From: Sphingomonas hominis
GTDB lineage: Bacteria > Pseudomonadota > Alphaproteobacteria > Sphingomonadales > Sphingomonadaceae
Length of the DNA: 64,000 nt
Assembly (NCBI RefSeq): GCF_013328205.1
Contig: NZ_JABULH010000001.1
Span: forward strand, 697,610 to 761,609
Direction: 5' to 3'
Part shown: one piece after another, positions 55,667 to 64,000 of the stretch
Position numbering within the stretch: position 1 is the first letter of the stretch
Layout of the letters: every line of letters begins with the position of its first letter
The notes under the pieces: model-generated
What the model saw: the letters and a program-made list of their open reading frames with translations, nothing else
Told to the model about the DNA's origin: nothing
The model's database searches: none
Program-made: the position numbers and the translations under genes

Positions 55667-55697
55667 GCGGCGTCGCACAACTCCCGTGCGGCGCCGC
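55667..55697 (+). terminator. Intrinsic terminator after the TonB-dependent receptor
   Basis: GCGGCGTCGCAC, a seven-base loop and GTGCGGCGCCGC pair over 12 positions (one G-T wobble), followed by GCTTCGTTGTTG. It lies 18 bases after the receptor stop codon. The remaining bases to 55842 hold the promoter region of the MFS gene. Confidence 0.7.
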
Positions 55698-55842
55698 GCT
55701 TCGTTGTTGATTAGTCGCTTATCTCAAGGCCGTGTCGTTTCGCGCCAAACTATTGTGACGCAACGTTTCGGCGCGATAAAGCGACTGGCTTACCATCGCC
55801 GCAGCCGCTAGCCTCCGGCAAAGATAACAGGAGAGCAGTTCG

Positions 55843-57144
55843 GTGAAACTGGACCGTCCCGAGATCGCCGACACGCTGGCGCTCAAGCGCCGCGGCTGGA
55901 CGCTCGCGCTGCTGACGCTAACCTATTTCTTCAGCTTCATGGACCGGCAGATCCTCGCGATCCTGTTGGAAGCGATCAAGGCCGACCTGAAGCTGTCCGA
56001 CACGCAATTGGGGCTGCTCTCCGGCCTGGTCTTCGCCATATTCTACGCGACGCTCGGCATTCCGATCGCGCGTCTGGCCGACCGGACCAGCCGCAAGCGG
56101 ATCATCGCGATCAGCCTGGCGGTGTGGAGCGCGATGACCGCGCTGTCGGGCTTCGCGCAGAATTTCACGCAATTGATGCTGGCGCGTATCGGCGTGGGCG
56201 TGGGCGAGGCGGGGGCGGGGCCGCCCAGCCACTCGATCATCGCCGACCTTTACCCGCCGGAGAAGCGCGCGTCGGCGATGGCGATCTACTCGCTCGGCGT
56301 GTTGCTGGGCGGCGGGCTCGGCATGATGATCGGTGGCTTCGTCGCGCACGCGTACAATTGGCGCGTCGCGATGATGGTGGTCGGCCTGCCAGGCGTGGTG
56401 CTCGCGATTATCGTGTGGCTGTTCATGGCCGAGCCGCGCCGCGGCTTGTCCGACGCGCAACGTGCGATGGATGCGCCCGCCGCCATGCCGTCGCTGGGCG
56501 ACGGAATCGCCGCGATGTGGCGCGATCCCGTGGCGCTGTATCTCGTTGCCGCGGTCACGATTACCTCGCTGGTCGGCTACGCGCTGACCGGCTGGGGGCC
56601 GAGCTACATGCAGCGCTCGCTCGGCTTCTCCATGCTGGAAGTGTCGAAATACGTCGCGCTGCCTGCCGCATTGATCGGCTCGACCTCCGCGCTGCTCGGC
56701 GGTGCCGCCGCCGATCGCGCCGCCAAGCGCTACGGGCTTCACGCGCAGAGTTGGGTGGTGGCGGTGTTCAAGGTCGTCGCCTTCCCCTTCGCCGTCGGCT
56801 TCTACTTCGTCGACGATCCCCGCTTCGCGCTCGCCAGCTATTTCATCGCCGCCTTGTTCGCGGGTGCCTATCTCGGACCGACCTTTGCGCTGATCCAGCA
56901 TCTCGCGCCGATCCGGTTGCGCGCGGTCTGGGCTGCGCTGACGCTGCTCGTCATCAACCTGATTGGTCTCGGGCTCGGGCCGTTCCTGGTCGGCAAGCTG
57001 AGCGACCACCTGCAACCGAGCTACGGCACGCAGTCGCTCCGCTGGGCGATGCTGTGTGTCGCACTGCTCACCCCGCTCGCGATCTTCGCTTACTGGCGCG
57101 CGGGCGTCGTGATGCGGCGACGCGACGCCACCGCAACTTTGTAA
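55843..57144 (+). CDS. MFS transporter (Spinster-like)
   Basis: A 433-residue inner-membrane transporter with 12 predicted helices. The loop between TM2 and TM3 (GIPIARLADRTSRKRII) is the MFS motif A, and the FMDRQILAILLEAIKADLKLSD start and GEAGAGPPSHSIIADLYPP segment are typical of the Spinster/hexuronate-like bacterial branch. It is probably the inner-membrane step for the substrate of the neighbouring TonB receptor. The start is GTG with AGGAGAG upstream. Confidence 0.93.
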   Translation: MKLDRPEIADTLALKRRGWTLALLTLTYFFSFMDRQILAILLEAIKADLKLSDTQLGLLSGLVFAIFYATLGIPIARLADRTSRKRIIAISLAVWSAMTALSGFAQNFTQLMLARIGVGVGEAGAGPPSHSIIADLYPPEKRASAMAIYSLGVLLGGGLGMMIGGFVAHAYNWRVAMMVVGLPGVVLAIIVWLFMAEPRRGLSDAQRAMDAPAAMPSLGDGIAAMWRDPVALYLVAAVTITSLVGYALTGWGPSYMQRSLGFSMLEVSKYVALPAALIGSTSALLGGAAADRAAKRYGLHAQSWVVAVFKVVAFPFAVGFYFVDDPRFALASYFIAALFAGAYLGPTFALIQHLAPIRLRAVWAALTLLVINLIGLGLGPFLVGKLSDHLQPSYGTQSLRWAMLCVALLTPLAIFAYWRAGVVMRRRDATATL

Positions 57145-57153
57145 CCAAAGTGG

Positions 57154-57185
57154 CCGTTTATTCGTGGTTTCCTTAATGTAGGAAA
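57154..57185. promoter_or_regulatory. Half-operator and inverted repeat before the AraC gene
   Basis: CCGTTTATTCG (57154-57164) shares ten bases with the element in front of the dehydrogenase pair, but its flanks do not match. Just after it, TTTCCT-N6-AGGAAA (57168-57185) is a perfect inverted repeat. The region lies 44-75 bases upstream of the AraC-family gene. Confidence 0.3.
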
Positions 57186-57228
57186 GGGTGGTAACGAGCG
57201 CGTTCATCACTGCTGGGGGGCGGGGGCG

Positions 57229-58068
57229 ATGAGCGAAGCAGTTTCACCGGTACAATATTGGCAGCCGAGCGCCGCGCTGGCGCCCTACGTCACAGGATAT
57301 CATTCCTTCCACGCGGCGCTGCCGCCGGGGCTGACGCTCAAGGACGTGTTCCTGCCGAGCTGGCCCTCGATCCGGGTGTCGTTGCACGAGAGCCCGCCTT
57401 GGTCGCTGCGCATGGGGCCGCGCACCTTCGACCCGATGCCAGAGGTGGCGTTCATCGGCCCGACCAGTTGCGCGGGTTACCTGTCGACGCAGGGCGGAAC
57501 GATGGTGGGCGTCGGGATCAAGCCGCTCGGCTGGGCGCAATTGTTCGGCGGCGATATCTCGAAACACGCCAATCGCGTCATTCCCTTGTCGCACCTCGAC
57601 TTGGGTGCCGATCAATTGCACGACGCGCTGAATGCCGCCGACACGCCAGAGCAGGCGTTTACCCGCTGGCTCGAGGCGCGGCTGCATCGCCGACCGCCCG
57701 CCGATCCGCGGATCGCGCAATTGTTCGCGATACTCGAACAGGGGGAGGAGACGCGGATCGACGTGATCGCCGAGATGCTCGGCATGAACCCGCGCGCCCT
57801 GGCGACGATGACGCGGTTGAGCTTCGGTTTCACGCCCAAGCTGCTGCTGCGCCGCACTCGGTTCACGCGCGCGCTCAATGCGTTGCTCGCCACACCGGAC
57901 CAGGGTGCCAGCGTGCTCGAAGCGACCGGCTATTACGATCGCTCGCACCTGCTGCGCGACAGCCACCTGTTCCTCGGCTGCTCGGTGCGCGAATTCACGC
58001 GTCGCCGCGGCCCGCTCAACCAAATCGCGTTGCGCGTGCGCGAGAAGGTGCTCGGTCAGCCGGTCTGA
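57229..58068 (+). CDS. AraC-family transcriptional regulator
   Basis: A 279-residue regulator. The C-terminal part has the double helix-turn-helix: RIDVIAEMLGMNPRALATMT and then GASVLEATGYYDRSHLLRDS, with FTRALNALLATPDQ between. The N-terminal part (from PYVTGYHSFHAALPPGLTLKDVF) is a cupin-like or DUF6597-type sensor. It should sense a small ligand and control nearby transport or catabolic genes. It is convergent with the tandem TetR gene, 19 bases apart. The GGGGGGCGGGGGCG before the ATG is an unusually long G-rich ribosome-binding region. Confidence 0.9.
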   Translation: MSEAVSPVQYWQPSAALAPYVTGYHSFHAALPPGLTLKDVFLPSWPSIRVSLHESPPWSLRMGPRTFDPMPEVAFIGPTSCAGYLSTQGGTMVGVGIKPLGWAQLFGGDISKHANRVIPLSHLDLGADQLHDALNAADTPEQAFTRWLEARLHRRPPADPRIAQLFAILEQGEETRIDVIAEMLGMNPRALATMTRLSFGFTPKLLLRRTRFTRALNALLATPDQGASVLEATGYYDRSHLLRDSHLFLGCSVREFTRRRGPLNQIALRVREKVLGQPV

Positions 58069-58087
58069 GGAAGCCGAACCGCACCCG

Positions 58088-59317
58088 TTACAGCGCGCGG
58101 TCGTCGAACATCCCGAACATCAGCGTGGAGGCGTAGAGCGCGGCGGCGCGCTCGCGCGGCATCGACCACGCCCATTTGCGCATGTCGAACGCGGCGTTGA
58201 GCAGCGCCATCATCGCCTGCGCCGCGATCAGGCTGTCGACCGCGCGGATCGTGCCTTCGGCCACGCCGTCGCTGATCGTGCCGGCGAAGCGCCGCGCGAT
58301 CCGGTTCGATCGCTCGACCATCGCCGCGCGCGTCTCGGTCGGCAAACCGCTCAGCGCGGTGGTGCGCAGTAGCGGGCCGTGCTCGGAGAATTGCACGTCG
58401 AGCAGCGTCGCCACGGTGTCGCACAACCGCTGCCACTGTGTGCCGCCGCGCTCGTCGGCTTGGCGCTGCGCCGCCGCAATCGTGTCGAAACTGCGCCGAT
58501 AGCAGGCGGCGACCAGATCGTCCTTGGCGTCGAGGTGATGATAGAAGCTGCCCTTGGTGACGTTCAGCTCCGACGCGATCCGCTGCACGCTCGCCCCGCG
58601 ATAGCCGAGTTCGTTGATCAACCGCGTCGCCGCCAGCAGGAACGCCTCGCGCCCGGGTACCGGATCGTCGTGGCCCAGCGCGATCGGGTGCGGCGACCAC
58701 GCCGCGGCCGGTCCGGCGACGCCGTGGCGGAACAGGTCGATCAACCGCTCGCACGCGCGCGGCCATTGGTCGACGTCGTAGCGCGGCAGCCACACCGGCA
58801 TCCAGAACGTGTTCTCCAGCAGCACGTGCGCGCGCGCGCTGGCGAGATCGGTCCGCGCGCGGTTGGTGGCCGGACCCCAGAGCAGCCGCGTGCGGCGGAA
58901 CACCTCGCGCCACCCCGCCATCAGCTTGGTGCGCACCGGGTCCTCGGTCGCGCGCAGGTCGGACAGGACGGCGAACTGCTTTTCCTCGCCGCGCTCAATG
59001 CGCGCGAGCCGTTCCATGTTGAGCCGGAGGTAGGTCGCGACGCGCTCGGCCGGCGTGTCGGCCAGCATCGCCTCGTCCAGCATCCGCAGCAGGTAATCGA
59101 GCGTATACTCGAACGCGGCGGCGGCCAGATCCTCCTTGCGTTTGAAATAATAGGTGACGCTGGTCGTGTTGAGCCCGACGCGACGCGCCACGTCGGCGAA
59201 GGTCATGCCCTTCGCGCTTTGCTCGTTGATCGCCTCGGCGGCGGCGGCCAGGATCGCGTCGCGCTTCTCGCGAAAACGCCGCGTGCTGGTGGTATCGTCT
59301 ACTCGGGTGTCCCCCAT
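58088..59317 (-). CDS. Tandem TetR-family regulator (two TetR units in one chain)
   Basis: A 409-residue protein made of two complete TetR units. Unit 1 (residues about 12-200) has the DNA-binding region REKRDAILAAAAEAINEQ..GMTFADVARRVGLNTTSVTYYFKRKEDL; unit 2 (about 220-409) has REAFLLAATRLINELGYRGASVQRIASELNVTKGSFYHHLDAKDDL, split here only for length. Normal TetR proteins have one such unit and dimerise; this chain carries both halves and may bind as a pseudo-dimer or bridge two sites. It is divergent from the ACAD10/11-like gene with an operator-like element in the gap. Start ATG 59317; a longer open frame reaches 59404. Confidence 0.9.
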   Translation of the reverse strand: MGDTRVDDTTSTRRFREKRDAILAAAAEAINEQSAKGMTFADVARRVGLNTTSVTYYFKRKEDLAAAAFEYTLDYLLRMLDEAMLADTPAERVATYLRLNMERLARIERGEEKQFAVLSDLRATEDPVRTKLMAGWREVFRRTRLLWGPATNRARTDLASARAHVLLENTFWMPVWLPRYDVDQWPRACERLIDLFRHGVAGPAAAWSPHPIALGHDDPVPGREAFLLAATRLINELGYRGASVQRIASELNVTKGSFYHHLDAKDDLVAACYRRSFDTIAAAQRQADERGGTQWQRLCDTVATLLDVQFSEHGPLLRTTALSGLPTETRAAMVERSNRIARRFAGTISDGVAEGTIRAVDSLIAAQAMMALLNAAFDMRKWAWSMPRERAAALYASTLMFGMFDDRAL

Positions 59318-59412
59318 CGCCGGACTGTAGCAAAAGCTTTTCGAAGAAACAGTCCCTTTGTGCGGGCGTCCGCCGTCAACTCGTCGCAGCGATAAACGGC
59401 GCAATCAGGCGC

Positions 59413-59433
59413 TTTACCGAATAACCGGTATGG
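59413..59433. promoter_or_regulatory. Operator-like inverted repeat TACCG-N6-CGGTA in the divergent TetR/ACAD promoter
   Basis: TACCG (59415-59419), six bases and CGGTA (59426-59430) form a perfect inverted repeat, extended to TTTACCG...CGGTATGG. It is 40-60 bases upstream of the dehydrogenase start and about 100 bases from the TetR start. Related sequences lie at 49329-49349, 50207-50227 and 52748-52769, which suggests a regulon. A palindrome AAAAGCTTTT (59332-59341) lies close to the TetR start. Confidence 0.6.
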
Positions 59434-59472
59434 CCTAGACCCGCGTCAAACGGATCAAGGCGGAGGGACGAG

Positions 59473-60780
59473 ATGGATTTCACCCTGAGCGAGCGCGAGA
59501 CCTATTTTCGCGACCGCGTGAAGGCGTTCATCGACGCCGAGATCGCACCGCGCAATCACGAATATCACGAGCAGTCGCACACCGGCGACCGCTGGAAAGT
59601 CATTCCGGTGATCGAAGAGGTCAAGCAGAAGGCCAAGGCCGCGGGCCTGTGGAATTTCTTCATGCCGCCGCATTCGGGCCAGCATCACGTCGACGAGACG
59701 TTCGAGTTCGAGGGCACGCAGCTCACCAACCTCGAATATGCGCTCTGCGCCGAGGAGATGGGCAAGATCGGCTGGGCGAGCGAGTGCTTCAACTGCTCGG
59801 CGCCCGACACCGGCAACATGGAGGTGCTCCACCGCTACGGTACGCTGGAGCAGAAGGAGCGCTGGCTGCGCCCGCTGATGAACGGCGAGATCCGCTCGGT
59901 CTTTCTGATGACCGAGCCGCAGGTCGCCTCGTCCGACGCCACCAACATCGAGACGCGGATCGAGCGTGACGGCGATCACTACGTCATCAACGGGCGCAAA
60001 TGGTGGTCGTCGGGCGTCGGCGATCCACGCTGCAAGATCGGCATATTGATGGGCAAGACGAGCTTCGAGGGCTCGCGTCACCAGCAACAGAGCCAGGTGC
60101 TCGTGCCGATGGACACGCCCGGCGTCGAGATCAGGCGCATGCTCTCGGTTTACGGCTACGATCACGCGCCGCACGGCCACGGCGAGGTCGTGTTTACCGA
60201 TGTTCGCGTGCCAGTCGAGAACGTGATCCTGGGTGAGGGCCGCGGGTTCGAGATCGCGCAGGGGCGGCTCGGGCCGGGCCGCATCCACCATTGCATGCGC
60301 ACGATCGGTGTCGCCGAAACGGGGATCGAGGCAATGGCCAAGCGCCTCGTCAGCCGCGTCGCCTTCGGCAAGCGGATCGCCGATCATAGCGTGTGGGAGG
60401 AGCGGATCGCGCGCGCGCGGATCGACATCGAGATGACGCGGCTGCTTTGCCTCAAGGCTGCCGACACGATGGACAAGGCGGGCAACAAGGCGGCGCAGCT
60501 CGATATTGCGATGATCAAGGTGCAGGCGCCCAGCATGGCGCTCAAAATCCTCGACGACGCGGTGCAGGCGCACGGTGGTGCCGGCGTCTCGGACGATTTC
60601 GGCCTTGCGCACGCCTGGGCGAGCCAGCGCACCTTGCGCCTCGCCGACGGTCCCGACGAGGTCCACGCCCGCTCGATCGCGCGGAACGAGTTCGGCAAAT
60701 ATGCCGAGTGGAAGATCGATCGCCCGTCGAACGATCGTGGCACCGTCGTCACCAGCGGCGACATCGGCGTCAGCCGCTGA
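59473..60780 (+). CDS. ACAD10/11-like acyl-CoA dehydrogenase
   Basis: A 435-residue acyl-CoA dehydrogenase. It has [16 protein letters not shown] in place of the usual FAD/substrate segment, [14 protein letters not shown], and a C-terminal [19 protein letters not shown]. The ADGPDEVH motif, with Asp at the glutamate-base position, is typical of ACAD10, ACAD11 and LvaC, which act on 4-phosphoacyl-CoA rather than carrying out simple dehydrogenation. An APH-like kinase, the partner of such enzymes, is encoded two genes downstream. GGCGGAGGGACGAG before the ATG gives a strong ribosome-binding site. First gene of a plus-strand operon facing the tandem TetR gene. Confidence 0.9.
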   Translation: MDFTLSERETYFRDRVKAFIDAEIAPRNHEYHEQSHTGDRWKVIPVIEEVKQKAKAAGLWNFFMPPHSGQHHVDETFEFEGTQLTNLEYALCAEEMGKIGWASECFNCSAPDTGNMEVLHRYGTLEQKERWLRPLMNGEIRSVFLMTEPQVASSDATNIETRIERDGDHYVINGRKWWSSGVGDPRCKIGILMGKTSFEGSRHQQQSQVLVPMDTPGVEIRRMLSVYGYDHAPHGHGEVVFTDVRVPVENVILGEGRGFEIAQGRLGPGRIHHCMRTIGVAETGIEAMAKRLVSRVAFGKRIADHSVWEERIARARIDIEMTRLLCLKAADTMDKAGNKAAQLDIAMIKVQAPSMALKILDDAVQAHGGAGVSDDFGLAHAWASQRTLRLADGPDEVHARSIARNEFGKYAEWKIDRPSNDRGTVVTSGDIGVSR

Positions 60781-60867
60781 CCGTCATGCCTCGCGCCGGG
60801 CGCGGCGCGGGGCACCTGTTCGCTGCCGGCCAGATGCCGGGGCACGTCATGAGGTGAGGGTGGGGTC

Positions 60868-61956
60868 ATGAAAGCCGCCGTTCTGTTCGAAACCAAGTCG
60901 CCGCTCCAGATCGAGGACGTCGACGTCGCCAAGCCTCGCGCGCACGAGGTGCTGATCCGCACGCTCGCTTGCGGCGTCTGCCGTTCCGACCTCCACTTCG
61001 TCGACGGCGCCTATCCGCACCCGCTCCCCGCCATCCCAGGCCACGAGGCGGCGGGCGTAGTCGAGGCGGTCGGCGACGAAGTCCGCACGGTGAAGCCCGG
61101 CGACCACGTCGTCACCTGCCTGTCGGCCTTCTGCGGCCATTGCGAATTCTGCATCACCGGGCGCATGTACCTGTGCGTCTCGGGCGAAACACGCCGCTCG
61201 TCACGCGACGAGCCGCGGCTGCGGCTCGCGAGTGGCGGCAGCGTGCAGCAGATGCTCAACCTGTCTGCCTATGCCGAGATGATGCTGGTGCACGAGCACG
61301 CCTGCGTGTCGATCGACCGCGACATGCCGCTCGATCGCGCCGCGCTGATCGGCTGCGCGGTGACGACCGGCGCGGGCGCGGTGTTCAACACTACCGACGT
61401 GTCGCCGGGCGAGACGGTGTGCGTCGTCGGCTGCGGTGGCATTGGGCTCGCCGCGGTCAACGCCGCCAAGATCGCAGGCGCGGCCAAGATCATCGCGCTC
61501 GATCCCGTGCCGGAGAAACGCGCCGTCGCCGAGAAGCTCGGCGCGACGCACAGCTTCGATCCGATGAGCGACACTGCCGTGGCCGAGGTGGTCGAGCTGA
61601 CCAAGGGCGGCGTCCACCACGCGATCGAGGCGGTCGGCCGCCCGCAATCCGCCGCGACGACCGTCGGCGTGCTGCGTCGCGGTGGCACCGCGACGATCCT
61701 GGGCATGATGCCGCTCAGCGAGAAGGTCGGCCTGTCGGCGATGGACCTGCTGTCGGGCAAGCGGCTCCAAGGCGGGATCATGGGCTATAACCGGTTTCCG
61801 GTCGACATTCCGCGATTGGTCGACTTCTACATGCGCGGGCAGCTCGACCTCGACACGATCATCGCCGATCGCCTGCCGCTCAGCCAGATCAACCGCGCCT
61901 TCGACGAGCTGCGCAAGGGCGACACCACCCGCAGCGTGATTGTGTTCGATCAATGA
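60868..61956 (+). CDS. Zinc-dependent alcohol dehydrogenase (MDR superfamily)
   Basis: A 362-residue medium-chain dehydrogenase. Catalytic zinc ligands: Cys in CGVCRSD, the GHE motif (IPGHEAAG) and a later Cys (IGCAV). The structural zinc loop is CLSAFCGHCEFC followed by LC. The cofactor motif is VVGCGGIGLAAV with LDPVPEKR after the second strand, so NAD+ is likely. It resembles class III/Rxyl-type alcohol dehydrogenases that oxidise primary or hydroxyacyl alcohols. Its stop overlaps the kinase gene by four bases, so the two are co-translated. Confidence 0.93.
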   Translation: MKAAVLFETKSPLQIEDVDVAKPRAHEVLIRTLACGVCRSDLHFVDGAYPHPLPAIPGHEAAGVVEAVGDEVRTVKPGDHVVTCLSAFCGHCEFCITGRMYLCVSGETRRSSRDEPRLRLASGGSVQQMLNLSAYAEMMLVHEHACVSIDRDMPLDRAALIGCAVTTGAGAVFNTTDVSPGETVCVVGCGGIGLAAVNAAKIAGAAKIIALDPVPEKRAVAEKLGATHSFDPMSDTAVAEVVELTKGGVHHAIEAVGRPQSAATTVGVLRRGGTATILGMMPLSEKVGLSAMDLLSGKRLQGGIMGYNRFPVDIPRLVDFYMRGQLDLDTIIADRLPLSQINRAFDELRKGDTTRSVIVFDQ

Positions 61957-63002
61957 GCGAGCTGCAGACCGACATCGCCGAGCGCGACCGGCTCGACACC
62001 GACCGGCTGTCCGCGTGGATGCGCGCGCACGTGCCCGGTTTCGACGGGCCGCTCAGCTACGCCAAGTTCTCGGGCGGTCAGTCGAACCCGACCTACAAGC
62101 TGACGACGCCGGGTGCGAACTACGTGCTGCGCCGCAAGCCAATGGGTGACCTGTTGCCCAGCGCGCACCAGGTCGACCGCGAGCACCGCGTCATGGCCGC
62201 GCTTCACCCCACCGGCTTCCCCGTGCCGCGCCAATACGGGCTATGCGAGGACGCGGGCGTGATCGGCTCGGCCTTCTACGTGATGGAGATGGTCGAGGGG
62301 CGAACGATCTGGGACGGCGGCATGCCCGGCCTCACGCCCGACCAGCGCCGCGACCATTATCACGCAATGATCGACACGCTCGCCGATCTCCACAACACCG
62401 ATTACCAAGCCACTGGCCTCGGCGACTTCGGTCGCCCCGGCAATTATTTCGAGCGCCAGGTCGGCCGCTGGACCAAGCAATATCGCGGTGCCGAGACCGA
62501 GCACATGCCAGCGATGGAAACGCTGATCGAGTTCCTGCCGCGCACCTTGCCCGAGCAGACGCGCACCTCGATCGTCCACGGCGACTACCGCGTCGACAAC
62601 ATGAAGTTCGCGCCCGGCACCGATCCGCGCGTGGTCGCGGTGCTCGACTGGGAATTGTGCACGCTCGGCGACCCGACCGCCGACCTGACCTATTTTCTGA
62701 TGAGCTGGGTGACCGAGCCCGAGGGGCGCTCGGGCGTGCAGGGGCTGACCGGGCCCGAGACGGGCATCCCGACGCTGGAGGAGATGGTCGAGCGCTATTG
62801 CGCGCGCACCGGTCGCGATGGCTTGCCGCAGCTTGACTGGTATTTCGCCTTCAACCTCTTTCGCCTCGCCAGCATCGTGCAGGGCATCAAGAAGCGCTTC
62901 CTGATCGGCACCGCCTCCAACGCCCGCGCCGAGGAGACGAGCGCGCGCGTGCCGATGCTCGCCGACGCGGCGCTGATGTTTGCCCGCCGCGCTGGCGCCT
63001 GA
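61953..63002 (+). CDS. APH-family phosphotransferase (ACAD10/11 kinase-domain-like)
   Basis: A 349-residue aminoglycoside-phosphotransferase-fold kinase. A Gly-rich loop (KFSGGQSNPTYKL), an ATP-binding Lys (YVLRRKP), the catalytic Brenner motif (IVHGDYRVDNMKF) with Asp base, and the metal-binding DWE (VLDWELCTLGDPTADL) are complete. Human ACAD10/11 carry this kinase fused to the dehydrogenase, and Pseudomonas LvaA is a free version that phosphorylates 4-hydroxyacyl-CoA. The overlap with the alcohol dehydrogenase and the ACAD10/11-like gene two genes upstream support the same role. An antibiotic-resistance function is unlikely. Confidence 0.92.
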   Translation: MSELQTDIAERDRLDTDRLSAWMRAHVPGFDGPLSYAKFSGGQSNPTYKLTTPGANYVLRRKPMGDLLPSAHQVDREHRVMAALHPTGFPVPRQYGLCEDAGVIGSAFYVMEMVEGRTIWDGGMPGLTPDQRRDHYHAMIDTLADLHNTDYQATGLGDFGRPGNYFERQVGRWTKQYRGAETEHMPAMETLIEFLPRTLPEQTRTSIVHGDYRVDNMKFAPGTDPRVVAVLDWELCTLGDPTADLTYFLMSWVTEPEGRSGVQGLTGPETGIPTLEEMVERYCARTGRDGLPQLDWYFAFNLFRLASIVQGIKKRFLIGTASNARAEETSARVPMLADAALMFARRAGA

Positions 63003-63021
63003 CCACTAATAGGGGACGAGA

Positions 63022-63786
63022 ATGTCGCTGTTCGATCTGACCGGCAAGGTCGTGCTCATCACCGGTTCCTCGCGCGGGATCGGCAAGGCCTCCGCGATCG
63101 CCTGCGCCGAGCAGGGTGCCAAGGTGGTCATCTCCAGCCGCAAGCAGGACGCGTGCGACGCCGCGGCGGGCGAGATCAACGCGCGCTTCGGCGAGGGCAC
63201 CGCGATCGCGGTCGCGGCCAACATCTCCGACAAGCAGGGCCTGCAGCATCTGGTCGACGAGACGCGGCGTGCATTCGGCCGCATCGACGTGCTGGTCTGC
63301 AACGCCGCCTCCAATCCTTATTACGGTCCGCAGGCCGGCATCGCCGACGATCAGTTCCGCAAGATCCTCGACAACAACATCATCTCTAACCATTGGCTGA
63401 TCAACATGGTGGTGCCCGAGATGAAGGAGCGGCGTGACGGCTCGGTCGTCATCGTCTCCTCGATCGGTGGCCTGCGTGGCTCCACGGTGATCGGTGCTTA
63501 TTGCATCAGCAAGGCCGCTGACATGCAGCTCGCGCGCAACCTCGCGCACGAATACGGCCGCCACAACATTCGCGTGAACTGCATCGCGCCCGGCCTGATC
63601 AAGACCGACTTCGCCAAGGCATTGTGGGACGACGAGGCGGCGGTCGCCGAGCGCAACGCCACCACGCCGCTGCGCCGCATCGGCGAGCCCGAGGAGATCG
63701 CCGGCGCGGTCGTCTATCTCGCCAGCAAGGCGAGCGCGTTCATGACCGGGCAGACGATGGTGATCGACGGCGGCGTCACGATCTGA
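63022..63786 (+). CDS. Short-chain dehydrogenase/reductase
   Basis: A 254-residue classical [11 protein letters not shown] (cofactor), CNAAS in place of NNAG, Ser in IVSSIGG, and the YxxxK pair (GAYCISKAA) are present; SSRKQDAC after the second strand suggests NADP(H). The pattern with a [13 protein letters not shown] segment is close to DHRS4-like carbonyl reductases and 3-ketoacyl reductases. It follows the kinase gene by 19 bases in the same operon and should process a hydroxy- or ketoacyl intermediate. GGGGACGAG precedes the ATG. Confidence 0.92.
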   Translation: MSLFDLTGKVVLITGSSRGIGKASAIACAEQGAKVVISSRKQDACDAAAGEINARFGEGTAIAVAANISDKQGLQHLVDETRRAFGRIDVLVCNAASNPYYGPQAGIADDQFRKILDNNIISNHWLINMVVPEMKERRDGSVVIVSSIGGLRGSTVIGAYCISKAADMQLARNLAHEYGRHNIRVNCIAPGLIKTDFAKALWDDEAAVAERNATTPLRRIGEPEEIAGAVVYLASKASAFMTGQTMVIDGGVTI

Positions 63787-63821
63787 GTCGGGCTGGAAGC
63801 AGGGCAGGGAAGGACAACGAC

Positions 63822-64000
63822 ATGGCACGCTTCACCGATAAATCGATCATCGTCACCGGCGCTGGCTCTGGTATCGGCCGCGCCGCGGCAACATTGTTCG
63901 CCGTCGAGGGCGCGCGCGTGGTCGTCGCCGACGTGAGCGAGGGCGCTGACGCCACCGCACAGATGATCCGCGACGCCGGCGGCACCGCGGAGGCAATCCG
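63822..64000 (+). CDS. Short-chain dehydrogenase/reductase, N-terminal part (runs off the window)
   Basis: Fifty-nine codons are visible: [21 protein letters not shown] with the TGxxxGIG cofactor motif and [11 protein letters not shown], where Asp after the second strand predicts NAD+ preference. It is a different SDR from the previous gene, 35 bases downstream in the same operon, with AGGGAAGGA before the ATG. The catalytic part lies outside the window. Confidence 0.9.
   Translation, partial: MARFTDKSIIVTGAGSGIGRAAATLFAVEGARVVVADVSEGADATAQMIRDAGGTAEAI

Noticed and set aside
61953-63002. Aminoglycoside-resistance gene
   Set aside because: Although the fold is APH, the sequence and context (overlap with an alcohol dehydrogenase, nearby ACAD10/11-like gene) fit the acyl-CoA kinase branch.

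Overview
The window looks like a chromosomal segment of a high-GC alphaproteobacterium, most likely a sphingomonad (Sphingomonas or a close relative). This is inferred from the overall GC-rich codon use, TonB-dependent uptake, a CtrA-type TTAA-N7-TTAACCAT site, CcrM-type GANTC sites, and several gene orders that I associate with sphingomonads. No rRNA, insertion sequence, prophage or CRISPR array is visible. There is one tRNA, tRNA-Arg(TCT).

Layout. 0-9 kb: the end of a reductase-like flavoprotein, a phasin, a complete minus-strand RND efflux operon (adaptor, pump, NodT channel) and an acyl-CoA dehydrogenase/crotonase pair. 9-15.5 kb: tamA-tamB, the outer-membrane translocation and assembly module. 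15.5-21.5 kb: a Baeyer-Villiger-type monooxygenase, then a signalling operon (EAL phosphodiesterase, hybrid histidine kinase, CheY-like receiver) behind a CtrA-like site. 21.5-25 kb: methyltransferase, ComF, glutaredoxin, DUF1178 protein, tRNA-Arg, a frameshifted queuosine-precursor transporter and a 42-bp tandem repeat. 25-29.5 kb: purC and purS-purQ, separated by a Slam-type outer-membrane protein and its TbpB-like surface lipoprotein. 29.5-39 kb: a hydrolase, parC, a PAS-GGDEF-EAL protein, cca, Nudix, DUF1285, GNAT, folB and an exported protein. 39-42.6 kb: tonB-exbB-exbD-exbD, a structured non-coding stretch and a small TPR-like exported protein. 42.9-46.8 kb: dcd, a frameshifted Nudix gene, and an EF-hand protein in front of an OmpR-type two-component system.

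46.9-64 kb: an acyl-CoA catabolic region. It holds a CoA ligase and thioesterase (minus strand), a short-chain dehydrogenase (SDR), two adjacent acyl-CoA dehydrogenases that look like the two halves of a heteromeric enzyme, a TonB-dependent receptor, an MFS transporter, an AraC regulator and a tandem TetR regulator. Divergent from the TetR gene are an ACAD10/11-like acyl-CoA dehydrogenase, a zinc alcohol dehydrogenase, an APH-like kinase and two SDRs. The parts read as outer- and inner-membrane uptake, CoA activation, then beta-oxidation-type and hydroxyacyl-CoA processing of an unknown hydrophobic carboxylic acid.

The most interesting signals are: (i) a related ~21-bp sequence (CCATACCG...ATTCG...AAA) in four promoter regions of this catabolic region, which would make it a single regulon, probably of the tandem TetR protein; (ii) the kinase plus ACAD10/11-like dehydrogenase, which resembles a split version of the gamma-hydroxyacyl-CoA (Lva/ACAD10-ACAD11) pathway; (iii) the Slam-lipoprotein pair placed inside the purine operon, with its ribosome-binding site in the purC terminator hairpin; (iv) a structured region after exbD with CU-rich loops; and (v) a 17-codon reading frame with a good ribosome-binding site, behind a terminator-like hairpin, antisense to the signalling operon's leader.
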